Origin: CAYPXJ01 sp964414595
GTDB lineage: Bacteria; Pseudomonadota; Alphaproteobacteria; Rickettsiales; CAIJLX01
Direction of reading: 5' to 3'
Assembly (NCBI GenBank): GCA_964414595.1
Contig: CAYPXJ010000022.1
Location: 1-26,368, forward strand
Length of the DNA: 26,368 nt
Below the pieces are notes generated by a model that was given only the letters and a program-made list of their open reading frames with translations, had not been told where the DNA came from and did no database searches. This document shows, piece by piece, positions 1 through 6,249 of the stretch (positions within the stretch are counted from its first letter, which is position 1; each line of letters begins with the position of its first letter). A program made the translations under genes and the position numbers.

Positions 1-1574
1 TAGGTATTCAGCGCGACAATTTGATAATTCAGATCCTTGCGCTGCTGCTCGTAAGCAGCAATTTGTTCCTCGCCCATACGCGCCGCAAGTTCCGGCTCAT
101 TTTTCGTGCGGTAGATCATCAGTTCCGTATCTTTGAGCTGCTGATTTAGTTCCGCCGTTTTTCTTTCCATTTCCGGATAGGTGAGCTGCTGATACTCCGC
201 AAGAATCTGCTGCGTTTCACGATCATGCTGCTCTACATCGCGCTGTTTGGTAATTTGTTCTTGCAGCTCGGTTGCCATGGTAGCGAGCTTTTCAATTTTC
301 GCGCCATCAAGCTGACGCGTGACAGCCAAATCAAAACCCTCTGCGTTCGGATCGCGTTGCGTCAGGCTGATTTCTTGTTGATAAGCACGAATAGAATCCA
401 GAATAGATTGCTGCTGATCGATGCTTGTTTGCGCGCTGCCATTTTGTAATTGTTCATATTGCTGAATGAGATTTTGCAGCTTCGCATCCTGCTGCACTTT
501 ATCTGCGTTCAGCGAAGTTGCCATTTCATAATAGGTATAATTCTTTTCCGCTTCTGCAAGAAGTCGGCGCAGAAGCACATCATTTTGATACGCCTCTTTT
601 TCGGCCTCGCTCGAGCCAAATTTATCCGTGAAATAGCGCGATTGTTTTTGGGATTCGATATATTCCTGTGAATGAATGCCTGTAAGACCGAACGTTGCCT
701 GATCTGCCATATTTACGGCCGTATTGGCAATCAACTGATCCGGCCGCGTTGTATAATGCGCTAAAGTATTTAGCGTTTCAGCGCCTAAATTCTGCACATA
801 CACACCCGTTGCCGAATCATTGGTGAAAAATCCTGACAGCTTATCGTCCGTATAATGAATGCCTTTTTCTTCAAGCTTGGCGATTTCTTGTGCGATCGCC
901 GTTTTCAAAACTTGGGGATCGTCCAAATTGCCTTCAAAGCCGCGCGCTTCCAAAAGCGCTTTCACCGCATACACCGGCTCGATTAAATTTTCATTTTTTA
1001 CGCCTTCTTCAATGGCCATCTCTGCCGAACCTTCCGCCGTAACAGAAGTAAATGCAGAAGGCGCCAGTTCCACTGCCGCTGCAATAGGCACAGCCGCTTT
1101 CGCAGCAACGCGCACAAAAGGCTCGGCTATTTCGCCGACCACTTTTGCAACTTTTGCAAATCTGGTTAATTGCGCTACGTCATCTACATTTGGCAAAGTT
1201 TTCGCGAGGGTCTCAATGGCTTTTTCTGCTGTTTTAGCTTCTTGCGCAACCACCTGTTGAGCGTCTGTTAAACTCGTGATCAGGCTTCGTGTTGCGGCAA
1301 GCTCTTTTTCGATTTCTAATGATTTCTCAAAGCTAGCTCCTACCTTGCTTAACTGTAATTGCTTCAATTTTTCCGTCTGCGCAGCAATCGCTTTTGCCGC
1401 ATCATCGGCAAGCCTCTGCATATCATCCAACACCGTTCCGGCCTTCTCTATACCTTCGGCGGTAGCATCCACTGCTTTCAAAGTGGCGTTATCTCTCACT
1501 GCATTAACAACATTAGGAACGCGTGCGAGTACTTCTTCCGCGACGATAGTGCTAGCTGTATTGCCTTCTGCCAT
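1..1574 (-). CDS. Large helical Gln/Glu/Ala-rich protein of unknown function, 3' end beyond the window
   Basis: An uninterrupted minus-strand frame runs from ATG at 1574 to the window edge, 524 codons without a stop. GAGAGG at 1579-1584 is a good ribosome binding site. I do not recognise the family. The N-terminal ~110 residues are Ala/Lys/Glu-rich and look helical. Residues ~125-185 include an Ala/Val-rich, weakly hydrophobic stretch. After residue ~300 the chain is dominated by Gln, Glu, Leu and Lys in patterns suggesting coiled coil. No signal peptide or clear membrane segment is visible, and only sporadic or no cysteine is seen. The gene starts 133 bp from the divergent nitroreductase gene, and a Pho box sits just upstream, so phosphate-starvation control is inferred. 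It could be a structural, surface-associated or secreted coiled-coil protein. The frame is certain; the function is not. Confidence 0.8.
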   Translation of the reverse strand, partial: MAEGNTASTIVAEEVLARVPNVVNAVRDNATLKAVDATAEGIEKAGTVLDDMQRLADDAAKAIAAQTEKLKQLQLSKVGASFEKSLEIEKELAATRSLITSLTDAQQVVAQEAKTAEKAIETLAKTLPNVDDVAQLTRFAKVAKVVGEIAEPFVRVAAKAAVPIAAAVELAPSAFTSVTAEGSAEMAIEEGVKNENLIEPVYAVKALLEARGFEGNLDDPQVLKTAIAQEIAKLEEKGIHYTDDKLSGFFTNDSATGVYVQNLGAETLNTLAHYTTRPDQLIANTAVNMADQATFGLTGIHSQEYIESQKQSRYFTDKFGSSEAEKEAYQNDVLLRRLLAEAEKNYTYYEMATSLNADKVQQDAKLQNLIQQYEQLQNGSAQTSIDQQQSILDSIRAYQQEISLTQRDPNAEGFDLAVTRQLDGAKIEKLATMATELQEQITKQRDVEQHDRETQQILAEYQQLTYPEMERKTAELNQQLKDTELMIYRTKNEPELAARMGEEQIAAYEQQRKDLNYQIVALNT

Positions 1575-1593
1575 AAAACCTCTCGATATCCAT

Positions 1594-1627
1594 ACCCTAC
1601 TCCGCAATTATGACCGTTTTATGACAG
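1594..1627 (-). promoter_or_regulatory. Pho box plus -10 element for the minus-strand gene starting at 1574
   Basis: Read on the minus strand, 1627-1610 is CTGTCAT-AAAA-CGGTCAT: two 7-bp half-sites at an 11-bp period, as in PhoB boxes. Ten bases later comes TAGGGT (1599-1594), a weak -10 hexamer. In PhoB-dependent promoters the box replaces the -35, which fits this spacing. The predicted transcription start is near 1587, giving a short leader that includes the GAGAGG ribosome binding site. Confidence 0.65.
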
Positions 1628-1707
1628 TTTTAGAACCCGGAACTATTTGATTTTTTAGGCGAATTCCTGTTAGGGAAAGGTAAGTTTACCCTTTGAAAGG
1701 AGTATTT

Positions 1708-2286
1708 ATGGCCGCAGTCACTCTCGCCCAAATCTTCACCGAAGCCCGCACCCACAACTATTGGCAACCCAAAGAGGTGCCCGATGCGCTGCTCACCGAA
1801 ATTTACGACATCATGAAATTCGGCCCAACCTCAGCGAATTGCTCTCCCTTACGCATTGTTTTCGTGAAATCGAAAGAAGCGAAGGAGAAACTCAAACCCA
1901 CGCTCGATAAAGGCAATGTGGAAAAAACCATGGCCGCGCCCGTTACGGCGATTTTCGCCAACGACATGGAATTTTACGAAAAACTGCCTAAGCTTTTTCC
2001 GCATACCGATGCAAAAAGCTGGTTTGTCGGCAAGCCGGAATACATAAAAACCACGGCGTTCCGAAACGGCTCTCTGCAAGCGGCATACTTCATGATTGCC
2101 GCGCGCGCCAAAGGCCTGGATTGTGGCCCGATGAGCGGTTTTGATAACGCCAAACTCGATGAAGCTTTCTTCAAAGGCACGGCGTACAAATCCAATTTCA
2201 TTTGCAATTTGGGTTACGGCGACGCATCGAAACTCCACCCGCGCAGCCCGCGCCTGGATTTCGCCGAGACGTGCAAAATCGCTTAG
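1708..2286 (+). CDS. Nitroreductase-family protein, RutE/malonic semialdehyde reductase type
   Basis: The 192-residue product matches the RutE/HadB branch of FMN-dependent nitroreductases. It has the early ART(H)N segment, the MKFGPTSANCSP motif near residues 36-47 and a late GPMSGFDNAKLD segment, and its length is normal for the branch. RutE reduces malonic semialdehyde to 3-hydroxypropionate in pyrimidine catabolism, but no other rut gene is present here, so the real substrate is uncertain. The ATG at 1708 is chosen over the in-frame TTG at 1693 because AAAGGAG at 1696-1702 lies 5 bases upstream of it. The gene is followed after 38 bp by bolA and may be cotranscribed with it. Confidence 0.88.
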   Translation: MAAVTLAQIFTEARTHNYWQPKEVPDALLTEIYDIMKFGPTSANCSPLRIVFVKSKEAKEKLKPTLDKGNVEKTMAAPVTAIFANDMEFYEKLPKLFPHTDAKSWFVGKPEYIKTTAFRNGSLQAAYFMIAARAKGLDCGPMSGFDNAKLDEAFFKGTAYKSNFICNLGYGDASKLHPRSPRLDFAETCKIA

Positions 2287-2324
2287 ACTTGCAAGATAAC
2301 GGCCCATTGATTATGGTGCCCGCC

Positions 2325-2555
2325 ATGCCAATTCGAGAGCAGGATTTACACGCGCGACTTGAAAGCGCCTTCCCCGACGCGACGATTGCGATTCGCGATC
2401 TCGCCGGTGATAACGATCATTGGGAAGTTACGATTGTTTCGCCGGTTTTTGCCGGCAAAACGCGTATCGCGCAGCACCGTTTGGTGCAAGATGCGGTGGC
2501 AGGCGAAGATATTCATGCGCTCTCGATCAAAACACACATAGGAGAAAAAGAATGA
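2325..2555 (+). CDS. BolA family protein
   Basis: This is a 76-residue BolA-like protein. The family pattern is visible as an N-terminal helix (residues ~4-14), the DLAGDNDHWEVTIVS strand region and the FAGK...AQHRLVQDAV segment that contains the conserved His of the BolA fold. Proteins of this family bind CGFS glutaredoxins and [2Fe-2S] clusters and take part in iron sensing or cluster transfer. The next gene, overlapping by 4 bases, encodes exactly such a glutaredoxin. An in-frame ATG at 2313 would add four residues; 2325 is preferred because family members usually begin about ten residues before the first helix ends. Neither start has a strong ribosome binding site, so translation may depend on the upstream nitroreductase gene. 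Confidence 0.85.
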   Translation: MPIREQDLHARLESAFPDATIAIRDLAGDNDHWEVTIVSPVFAGKTRIAQHRLVQDAVAGEDIHALSIKTHIGEKE

Positions 2556-2890
2556 ACAATCCCCTCTTCGCACAAATCGAAAAAGACATAAGCGAAAACG
2601 ACGTCGTGCTTTACATGAAAGGCAGCAAAAAATTTCCGCAATGCGGATTTTCTGCAGCCGTGGTGCATGTGCTTGGCACACTCGGTGTGGATTTCAAGGA
2701 TATCAACGTGCTTGAAAACCTGGAGATTCGCGAAGGCATCAAACAATTCACCAACTGGCCAACGATTCCACAGCTTTACATCAAAGGTGAATTTGTCGGC
2801 GGATGTGATATTGTGCGCGAGATGGCGCAGGCGGGCGAATTGCAGCAACTTCTCAAAGAAAAAGGCATCGCGTATAAAGACGTGGCGTAA
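2552..2890 (+). CDS. grxD: Monothiol CGFS glutaredoxin (Grx4 type)
   Basis: The product has 112 residues, the usual single-domain Grx4 length. The active-site motif PQCGFS has its cysteine at residue 31. WPTIPQLYIKGEFVGGCDI (residues ~71-89) is the conserved cis-Pro and glutathione-binding region. Monothiol CGFS glutaredoxins bind a bridging [2Fe-2S] cluster with glutathione and, with BolA partners, deliver or sense iron-sulfur clusters in the cytoplasm. The start ATG overlaps the bolA stop as ATGA, and AGGAGAA at 2540-2546 is the ribosome binding site. The overlap with bolA supports a functional pair, which is well established for these families. Confidence 0.95.
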   Translation: MNNPLFAQIEKDISENDVVLYMKGSKKFPQCGFSAAVVHVLGTLGVDFKDINVLENLEIREGIKQFTNWPTIPQLYIKGEFVGGCDIVREMAQAGELQQLLKEKGIAYKDVA

Positions 2891-2895
2891 TTTTT

Positions 2896-3516
2896 TTGAA
2901 AAAAAATCCTCTTAAATTCGCGCGTTATTTTCACAGCCGTATTGGTTTACTCGGTGGCTCGTTTAATCCACCGCATGCCGGCCACGTGTATATCAGCGAA
3001 CAAGCGCTGAAACGTTTAGGTCTTGATGCCGTTTGGTGGTTGGTATCACCACAAAACCCGCTAAAAACCAGCGATGATATGGCTGATTATCGCGCGCGCG
3101 TGACGGCATGCGAAAAACTTACCGCGCATCATCCGCGCCTGCTCGTTTCCGAATTTGAAACGCAAAACAGCACGCAATTCACATTCGATACGATTCGTAA
3201 ATTGCAAACCTGCTTTCCGGAAACAGAATTCGTTTGGCTGATGGGCACCGATAATCTTGTTACACTGCATCGCTGGCAAAAATGGCGCGAATTGCTTGGC
3301 CTGATCCCCACGGCTATTTTCCCGCGCGACCCGCTACCGCCGATGGAAAAACTGCATAACCCCATGGCCAGCCGTGCGGCGCTTGCCTACGCTCCTGCAC
3401 GTCTTGCGGATACAAAATTTTTGGGCCACCAGAAACCACCTGCATGGCTTTATCTGCCTATGCGTAAGCACCCTGCTTCTGCCACGGCACTGCGGAAATC
3501 TGGTAAGGGATTATAG
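2896..3516 (+). CDS. nadD: Nicotinate-nucleotide adenylyltransferase
   Basis: The product of 206 residues carries the nucleotidyltransferase signature IGLLGGSFNPPHAGH near residues 16-30 (HxGH at 27-30). Also present are the VWWLVSPQNPLK segment (~46-57), the FVWLMGTDNL segment (~111-120) and a C-terminal SATALR motif, a variant of the family's SSTxIR. NadD adenylates nicotinate mononucleotide in NAD synthesis. The start is a TTG at 2896, the only plausible initiator before the signature. It leaves an N-terminal extension of about 15 residues compared with most NadD proteins and has no clear Shine-Dalgarno sequence. It starts 5 bases after the glutaredoxin stop, so translational coupling is likely. 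Confidence 0.92.
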   Translation: MKKNPLKFARYFHSRIGLLGGSFNPPHAGHVYISEQALKRLGLDAVWWLVSPQNPLKTSDDMADYRARVTACEKLTAHHPRLLVSEFETQNSTQFTFDTIRKLQTCFPETEFVWLMGTDNLVTLHRWQKWRELLGLIPTAIFPRDPLPPMEKLHNPMASRAALAYAPARLADTKFLGHQKPPAWLYLPMRKHPASATALRKSGKGL

Positions 3517-3543
3517 CCAGCCAACAAAATTCAACCACGTAAA

Positions 3544-3660
3544 GCATTTTCAATTTTGATTGGATACTAGGAGCGCTCGCGCGCAGAAGGTGAGCGTACG
3601 TTGTTGTACGCGACCCTTTGAGCACGAACGCAACGAAGTAGACAACAAAATTCAAAATGC
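3544..3660. repeat. 117-bp element bounded by 15-bp inverted repeats
   Basis: GCATTTTCAATTTTG at 3544-3558 is the reverse complement of 3646-3660 except for one central mismatch (C3551/C3653). The interior is far more G+C-rich. It contains the perfect palindrome GAGCGCTC (3571-3578) and a hairpin GCGTAC-gttgtt-GTACGC (3594-3611). The element fills most of the gap between the convergent nadD and cysteine-rich genes. It could be a non-autonomous mobile element, a bidirectional terminator or a structured intergenic repeat. No coding capacity is supported. Confidence 0.6.
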
Positions 3661-3664
3661 GTGA

Positions 3665-4114
3665 TTAATTCTGCGTATTTGCGTAAAGCGGGCGCACTTT
3701 GCTATTGATGCAATCCTGCTCGATTTTATTGCGCTTTGCCTCGTAATCGCGGTAGCACGTTTTGGTAAGTGGGCTTACGCAGCCTGCGTTTTGGCCGCAG
3801 CAACTTTGCCGCGCGCCGGAAGATTGCTCAAACGAATTGCGCTTGCATTGCTCGCGGATTTTTTGAATTTTCTTATCTTCAATATCCACAATCGAGGCGG
3901 TCACATTGCCTTTCATGCAATTCTGATAAGCACCTTCATACGCGCCTTTATACGCCTTATAACAGCTTGTCGTTTTGGGGTTGTAACAGCCGTTTTGCCC
4001 GCCGCAGCAGCTGTAAAAATAATCATTGAGGGTTGCTTTGTGCGCATAAAAGTTACATTTGCTTTCGCGCGCTTCGCAGCGACCGCTTTCGGTGCGGCAT
4101 TCTCCTTCTTTCAA
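3665..4114 (-). CDS. Duplicated cysteine-rich domain protein of unknown function
   Basis: The frame gives 149 residues with 14 cysteines. Two copies of the pattern C-x14/15-CC-x5-C-x7-C-x14-C are visible, at residues 20-66 and 90-135. They share SCCG, a QN pair, a T before the fourth-position Cys and CY, and are joined by a charged linker. Such regular Cys spacing suggests disulfide bonding, which would need export, or metal binding. The TTG at 4114 is a formal start without a good ribosome binding site. The same frame stays open upstream to 4270, directly behind the TAA of the small membrane protein, so the true product may be longer or the gene may be the interrupted 3' part of a membrane-anchored protein. 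I do not recognise the family. Confidence 0.6.
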   Translation of the reverse strand: MKEGECRTESGRCEARESKCNFYAHKATLNDYFYSCCGGQNGCYNPKTTSCYKAYKGAYEGAYQNCMKGNVTASIVDIEDKKIQKIREQCKRNSFEQSSGARQSCCGQNAGCVSPLTKTCYRDYEAKRNKIEQDCINSKVRPLYANTQN

Positions 4115-4270
4115 AAGTTTTGGTTCGGCGTAACCCGTATCTGGCTTAATTTGTTTTGAGCTTTTATTGAGCTTATAATACTCGCGGGAAAGGTAGGGCT
4201 GCGCGCCGAGGGGGGGTTCCTTTGCGCGCAGGGTAGAAACGTAAGGGTTCGCCGCGCTTTTATCTGCGTT

Positions 4271-4441
4271 TTACTCCCCATTTTGATTGTAATCCGATGC
4301 GCTTGCCGCACCCACTTGGAAGGCTACATAGAGCCATCCCATAAACAGTAGAACGGCTATGACGATGCCACCTCCTCTGACGAGCATCGCTAAGCCACTT
4401 TCCTTCTCACTGAAATCTTCACTCGTATTCTGGAAGGCCAT
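4271..4441 (-). CDS. Small single-pass membrane protein, possibly the 5' part of the following cysteine-rich gene
   Basis: ATG at 4441 follows a strong AGGAGGAG ribosome binding site and opens a 56-residue frame ending in TAA at 4271-4273. Residues 1-20 are polar and acidic. Residues ~24-46 form one hydrophobic segment (starting GGGIVIAVLL), and the last ten residues are polar. One Arg before the segment and none after it suggests the N terminus faces the cytoplasm. The frame continues in phase after the stop through 52 open codons into the Cys-rich domain, which would make sense as the exported part of a 258-residue anchored protein. Whether the TAA is a real terminator, a mutation or a sequencing error cannot be decided here. 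Confidence 0.65.
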   Translation of the reverse strand: MAFQNTSEDFSEKESGLAMLVRGGGIVIAVLLFMGWLYVAFQVGAASASDYNQNGE

Positions 4442-4479
4442 ACCATCTCCTCCTCATACTTTCAGCATACGATTAAATA

Positions 4480-4495
4480 GTTAATAAAAGGTTAA
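4480..4495 (-). promoter_or_regulatory. CtrA-like box upstream of the small membrane protein gene
   Basis: Read on the minus strand, 4495-4480 is TTAA-CCTTTTA-TTAAC, which fits the alphaproteobacterial CtrA consensus TTAA-N7-TTAAC. It lies 38 bp before the ATG at 4441, where it could act as the -35 region. It is part of a TTTTATTAAC repeat with an 11-bp period. The surrounding 4446-4560 is very A+T-rich, so a chance match is possible. The rest of the 4442-4592 spacer shows nothing else I can support. Confidence 0.4.
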
Positions 4496-4592
4496 TAAAA
4501 TTTTATATTTTTTGCACCAAATAGCTAACCCACTGATAAAAATGGATTTAAATTTTTAACGACACGTAAAAAAGTATGTAAGGGGGAAAACG

Positions 4593-4859
4593 TCAGGTGA
4601 TTTTGACGATACGATCGAAAAGCTCGACCGTAAAATTGCTCAAATTCGTAATCATAAAGCCGGTTAGAAAAATGAGCGCGATAAATACGGCGATGATTTT
4701 CGGCACGAAAGAAAGCGTGACTTCCTGCATTTGCGTGAGCGCTTGTATCAGCGAGATAATCAAACCCACTACCAGCGCAATCAAGAGTAGCGGCGTGGAA
4801 ATTTTCAGCATCACGTAAACCGCATCGCGGCCTACCTGCATAATATCGGCGGTTTCCAT
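4593..4859 (-). CDS. fliQ: Flagellar export apparatus protein FliQ
   Basis: The 88-residue product has the FliQ length and layout: a short N terminus, a hydrophobic helix at ~16-40 (LLLIALVVGLIISLIQA) and a second helix at ~52-74. The characteristic ALTQMQEVTLSFVPK segment lies between them. FliQ is an inner-membrane component of the FliP-FliQ-FliR export gate of the flagellar type III secretion system. The start ATG overlaps the last base of the fliE stop codon (TAATG), so the two are translationally coupled. It is the last gene of this operon; fliR and flhB, which often follow, are not here. Confidence 0.95.
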   Translation of the reverse strand: METADIMQVGRDAVYVMLKISTPLLLIALVVGLIISLIQALTQMQEVTLSFVPKIIAVFIALIFLTGFMITNLSNFTVELFDRIVKIT

Positions 4860-5185
4860 TAGATCGGCATCTTGATGATATCTTGGTACGCTTGAATAAA
4901 ACGATCGCGAATATTCACAATCGTGCGCAACGTCAAATCAGCATTATTCACCGCAATCGCCAAATCCGCCGGGCTTACTTTATTGGAAAGCGATGCGATG
5001 CTCGCCATTTCACCGCGCGTTTCCGATGCGATGGTATTATCCAATCCCTTATCCAAAAGCTGCATGAATTGCGAAGGCGTGGCACCGCTCGCTTTGACCG
5101 GCTCAGTACCCGCAGCCAAAGCATCACCAAGCTTCATCGCTTGCGTATAGGCATTCATCGCACCTAAAGATTTTACATCCGCCAT
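4859..5185 (-). CDS. fliE: Flagellar hook-basal body protein FliE
   Basis: The product has 108 residues, and its C-terminal half matches FliE: a SPADLAIAVNNADLTLRTIV segment followed by IRDRFIQAYQDIIKMPI. FliE sits between the MS ring/export gate and the proximal rod and is needed for rod assembly. The start is the ATG at 5185, with a purine-rich GGTGGGAA upstream; an in-frame TTG at 5233 would add 16 residues unlike the family and is rejected. A 113-bp spacer separates it from flgC, longer than the other spacers in the operon, in which I see no convincing promoter. Confidence 0.94.
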   Translation of the reverse strand: MADVKSLGAMNAYTQAMKLGDALAAGTEPVKASGATPSQFMQLLDKGLDNTIASETRGEMASIASLSNKVSPADLAIAVNNADLTLRTIVNIRDRFIQAYQDIIKMPI

Positions 5186-5298
5186 TTTATTTTCCCACCG
5201 GTTGTGATTACAATTTTCATGTCGCAAAACCAAGTAAATTCGCTAGGCCGCGCCAGCCAGGCAGAAAGTTCAATCTGGATGGCCGGCATAGATAGAAT

Positions 5299-5709
5299 TT
5301 ACCTGAGTAAGTCAATCGTACGTTCGAGCATTCTTTTAGAAACATCCACCACACCGAGATTCGCCTCATACGCACGCTGCGCTTCTTTCAAATCCGCCTG
5401 TTCGATCACCGGGCTGAGATTCGGCATTTTCACATAACCATCCACATCTGCCGCCGGGTGACCGGGCTGATAAATCGTCGGGAATGGAGTGGGATCATTG
5501 CCGTAGCGATCCACCACCACTTTTTTCACGCCCATCTCTTTATCCATCACATTTTTGAAACTGATCGTCTGCCGCTGATAGGGGTCGGCACCCGGGCGCG
5601 TACCTACCGAATCCGCATTCGCAATATTCTGCGAGATAATACGCATACGCGCACTTTGCGCCTGCAAACCGCTATGCGCCACACCCATTGCATTTTTGAG
5701 ATCAGACAT
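5299..5709 (-). CDS. flgC: Flagellar basal-body rod protein FlgC
   Basis: The product has 136 residues, normal for FlgC. The N-terminal rod motif is clear: SGLQAQSARMRIISQNIANA at ~13-32. The C-terminal segment has VIEQADLKEAQRAYEANLGV, followed by the SKRMLERTIDLLR helix. The central DPYQRQTISF and the GYVKMPN turn are also typical. FlgC is a proximal rod subunit exported without a cleaved signal. A strong AGGAGG ribosome binding site precedes the ATG at 5709, which lies 11 bp after flgB. Confidence 0.96.
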   Translation of the reverse strand: MSDLKNAMGVAHSGLQAQSARMRIISQNIANADSVGTRPGADPYQRQTISFKNVMDKEMGVKKVVVDRYGNDPTPFPTIYQPGHPAADVDGYVKMPNLSPVIEQADLKEAQRAYEANLGVVDVSKRMLERTIDLLR

Positions 5710-5720
5710 TCATATCCTCC

Positions 5721-6122
5721 TTATCTGCCGCCGCCGGCCAACCTAAACATATCCATCGTCTTACGGTAGAGATTCGTCGTCGATTGATAATCCATATTCA
5801 CATCCGACATCTTCTTCATCTCTTCTTCCAGCACCACGTTATTACCCATGATGGTTGTTTCAAAACCTTTGCGCTTATTCAGCGTCTGGAAATCTGTTTC
5901 CGGCGGCGGCGCGCCAATATGCATCGGGCTGGTTTGCTCGAGTTTCAAATTACGATAACGACGGGCCACCAGGTCGGCGAAATCCACCGGTCGCAAATCA
6001 CGCGCCTGATAGCCCGGCGTGTTCGCATTCGCGATATTCTGTGCAATGAGAGTTTGCCGCTCGGAAAGATAATCCATCCGTTCACGCATCGCGGCAAAAA
6101 GTTCAAGCTTGGCAAAATCCAT
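5721..6122 (-). CDS. flgB: Flagellar basal-body rod protein FlgB
   Basis: The 133-residue product starts with the helix ELFAAMRERMDYLSERQTLI and then has AQNIANANTPGYQARDL, the rod-protein signature. It ends with the helix region VNMDYQSTTNLYRKTMDMFR. FlgB is a proximal rod subunit at the base of the flagellar axis. It is the first gene of the flgB-flgC-fliE-fliQ operon. GGAGAA lies just upstream of the ATG at 6122. The 127-bp upstream region contains the dyad GATGA-cctg-TCATC at 6193-6206, but no flagellar sigma-factor promoter that I can support. Confidence 0.95.
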   Translation of the reverse strand: MDFAKLELFAAMRERMDYLSERQTLIAQNIANANTPGYQARDLRPVDFADLVARRYRNLKLEQTSPMHIGAPPPETDFQTLNKRKGFETTIMGNNVVLEEEMKKMSDVNMDYQSTTNLYRKTMDMFRLAGGGR

Positions 6123-6217
6123 CTATTCTCCATTTGCACCTACCTGGCAATTGAAGCACCTACATGGAATAAGAGGATAATGCCACGCAAGTGATGACCT
6201 GTCATCCATATTTTGAC

Positions 6218-6248
6218 TAGGAATTATTTTCCTACCACAAGATGTGGT
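6218..6248 (-). other. Tandem short hairpins downstream of the 6250-7050 gene
   Basis: TAGGAA-ttatt-TTCCTA (6218-6234) is followed at once by ACCACA-aga-TGTGGT (6234-6248), both perfect 6-bp stems. They lie 2 bp beyond the stop codon of the upstream minus-strand gene and about 95 bp before flgB. There is no T run, so an intrinsic terminator is not clear; transcript-end protection or processing is possible. Confidence 0.35.
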
Positions 6249-6249
6249 G

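Noticed and set aside
225..1650. Several plus-strand open frames of 73-133 codons
   Set aside because: They lie antisense to the continuous 524-codon minus-strand frame, lack ribosome binding sites and have low-complexity Ser/Ala-rich translations.
1679..1690. Dyad GGTAA-GT-TTACC before the nitroreductase gene
   Set aside because: Short, with a 2-base centre and no regulator nearby; common by chance.
1693..1707. TTG start for the nitroreductase gene
   Set aside because: The ribosome binding site AAAGGAG lies within it, so the ATG at 1708 is the start.
3458..3655. Minus-strand frame of 65 codons across the inverted-repeat element
   Set aside because: It overlaps nadD and depends on the repeat; no ribosome binding site or protein-like pattern.
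4111..4311. Minus-strand frame of 66 codons in another phase
   Set aside because: It overlaps the end of the small membrane protein gene, has no ribosome binding site and has basic low-complexity content; the phase leading into the Cys-rich domain is better supported.
5172..5289. Minus-strand 38-codon frame between flgC and fliE
   Set aside because: It has an ATG but no ribosome binding site, runs into the fliE start and resembles no flagellar protein.
6199..6205. Single CTGTCAT near the flgB upstream region
   Set aside because: A lone Pho half-site without a second repeat 11 bp away; it is better explained as part of the dyad at 6193-6206.
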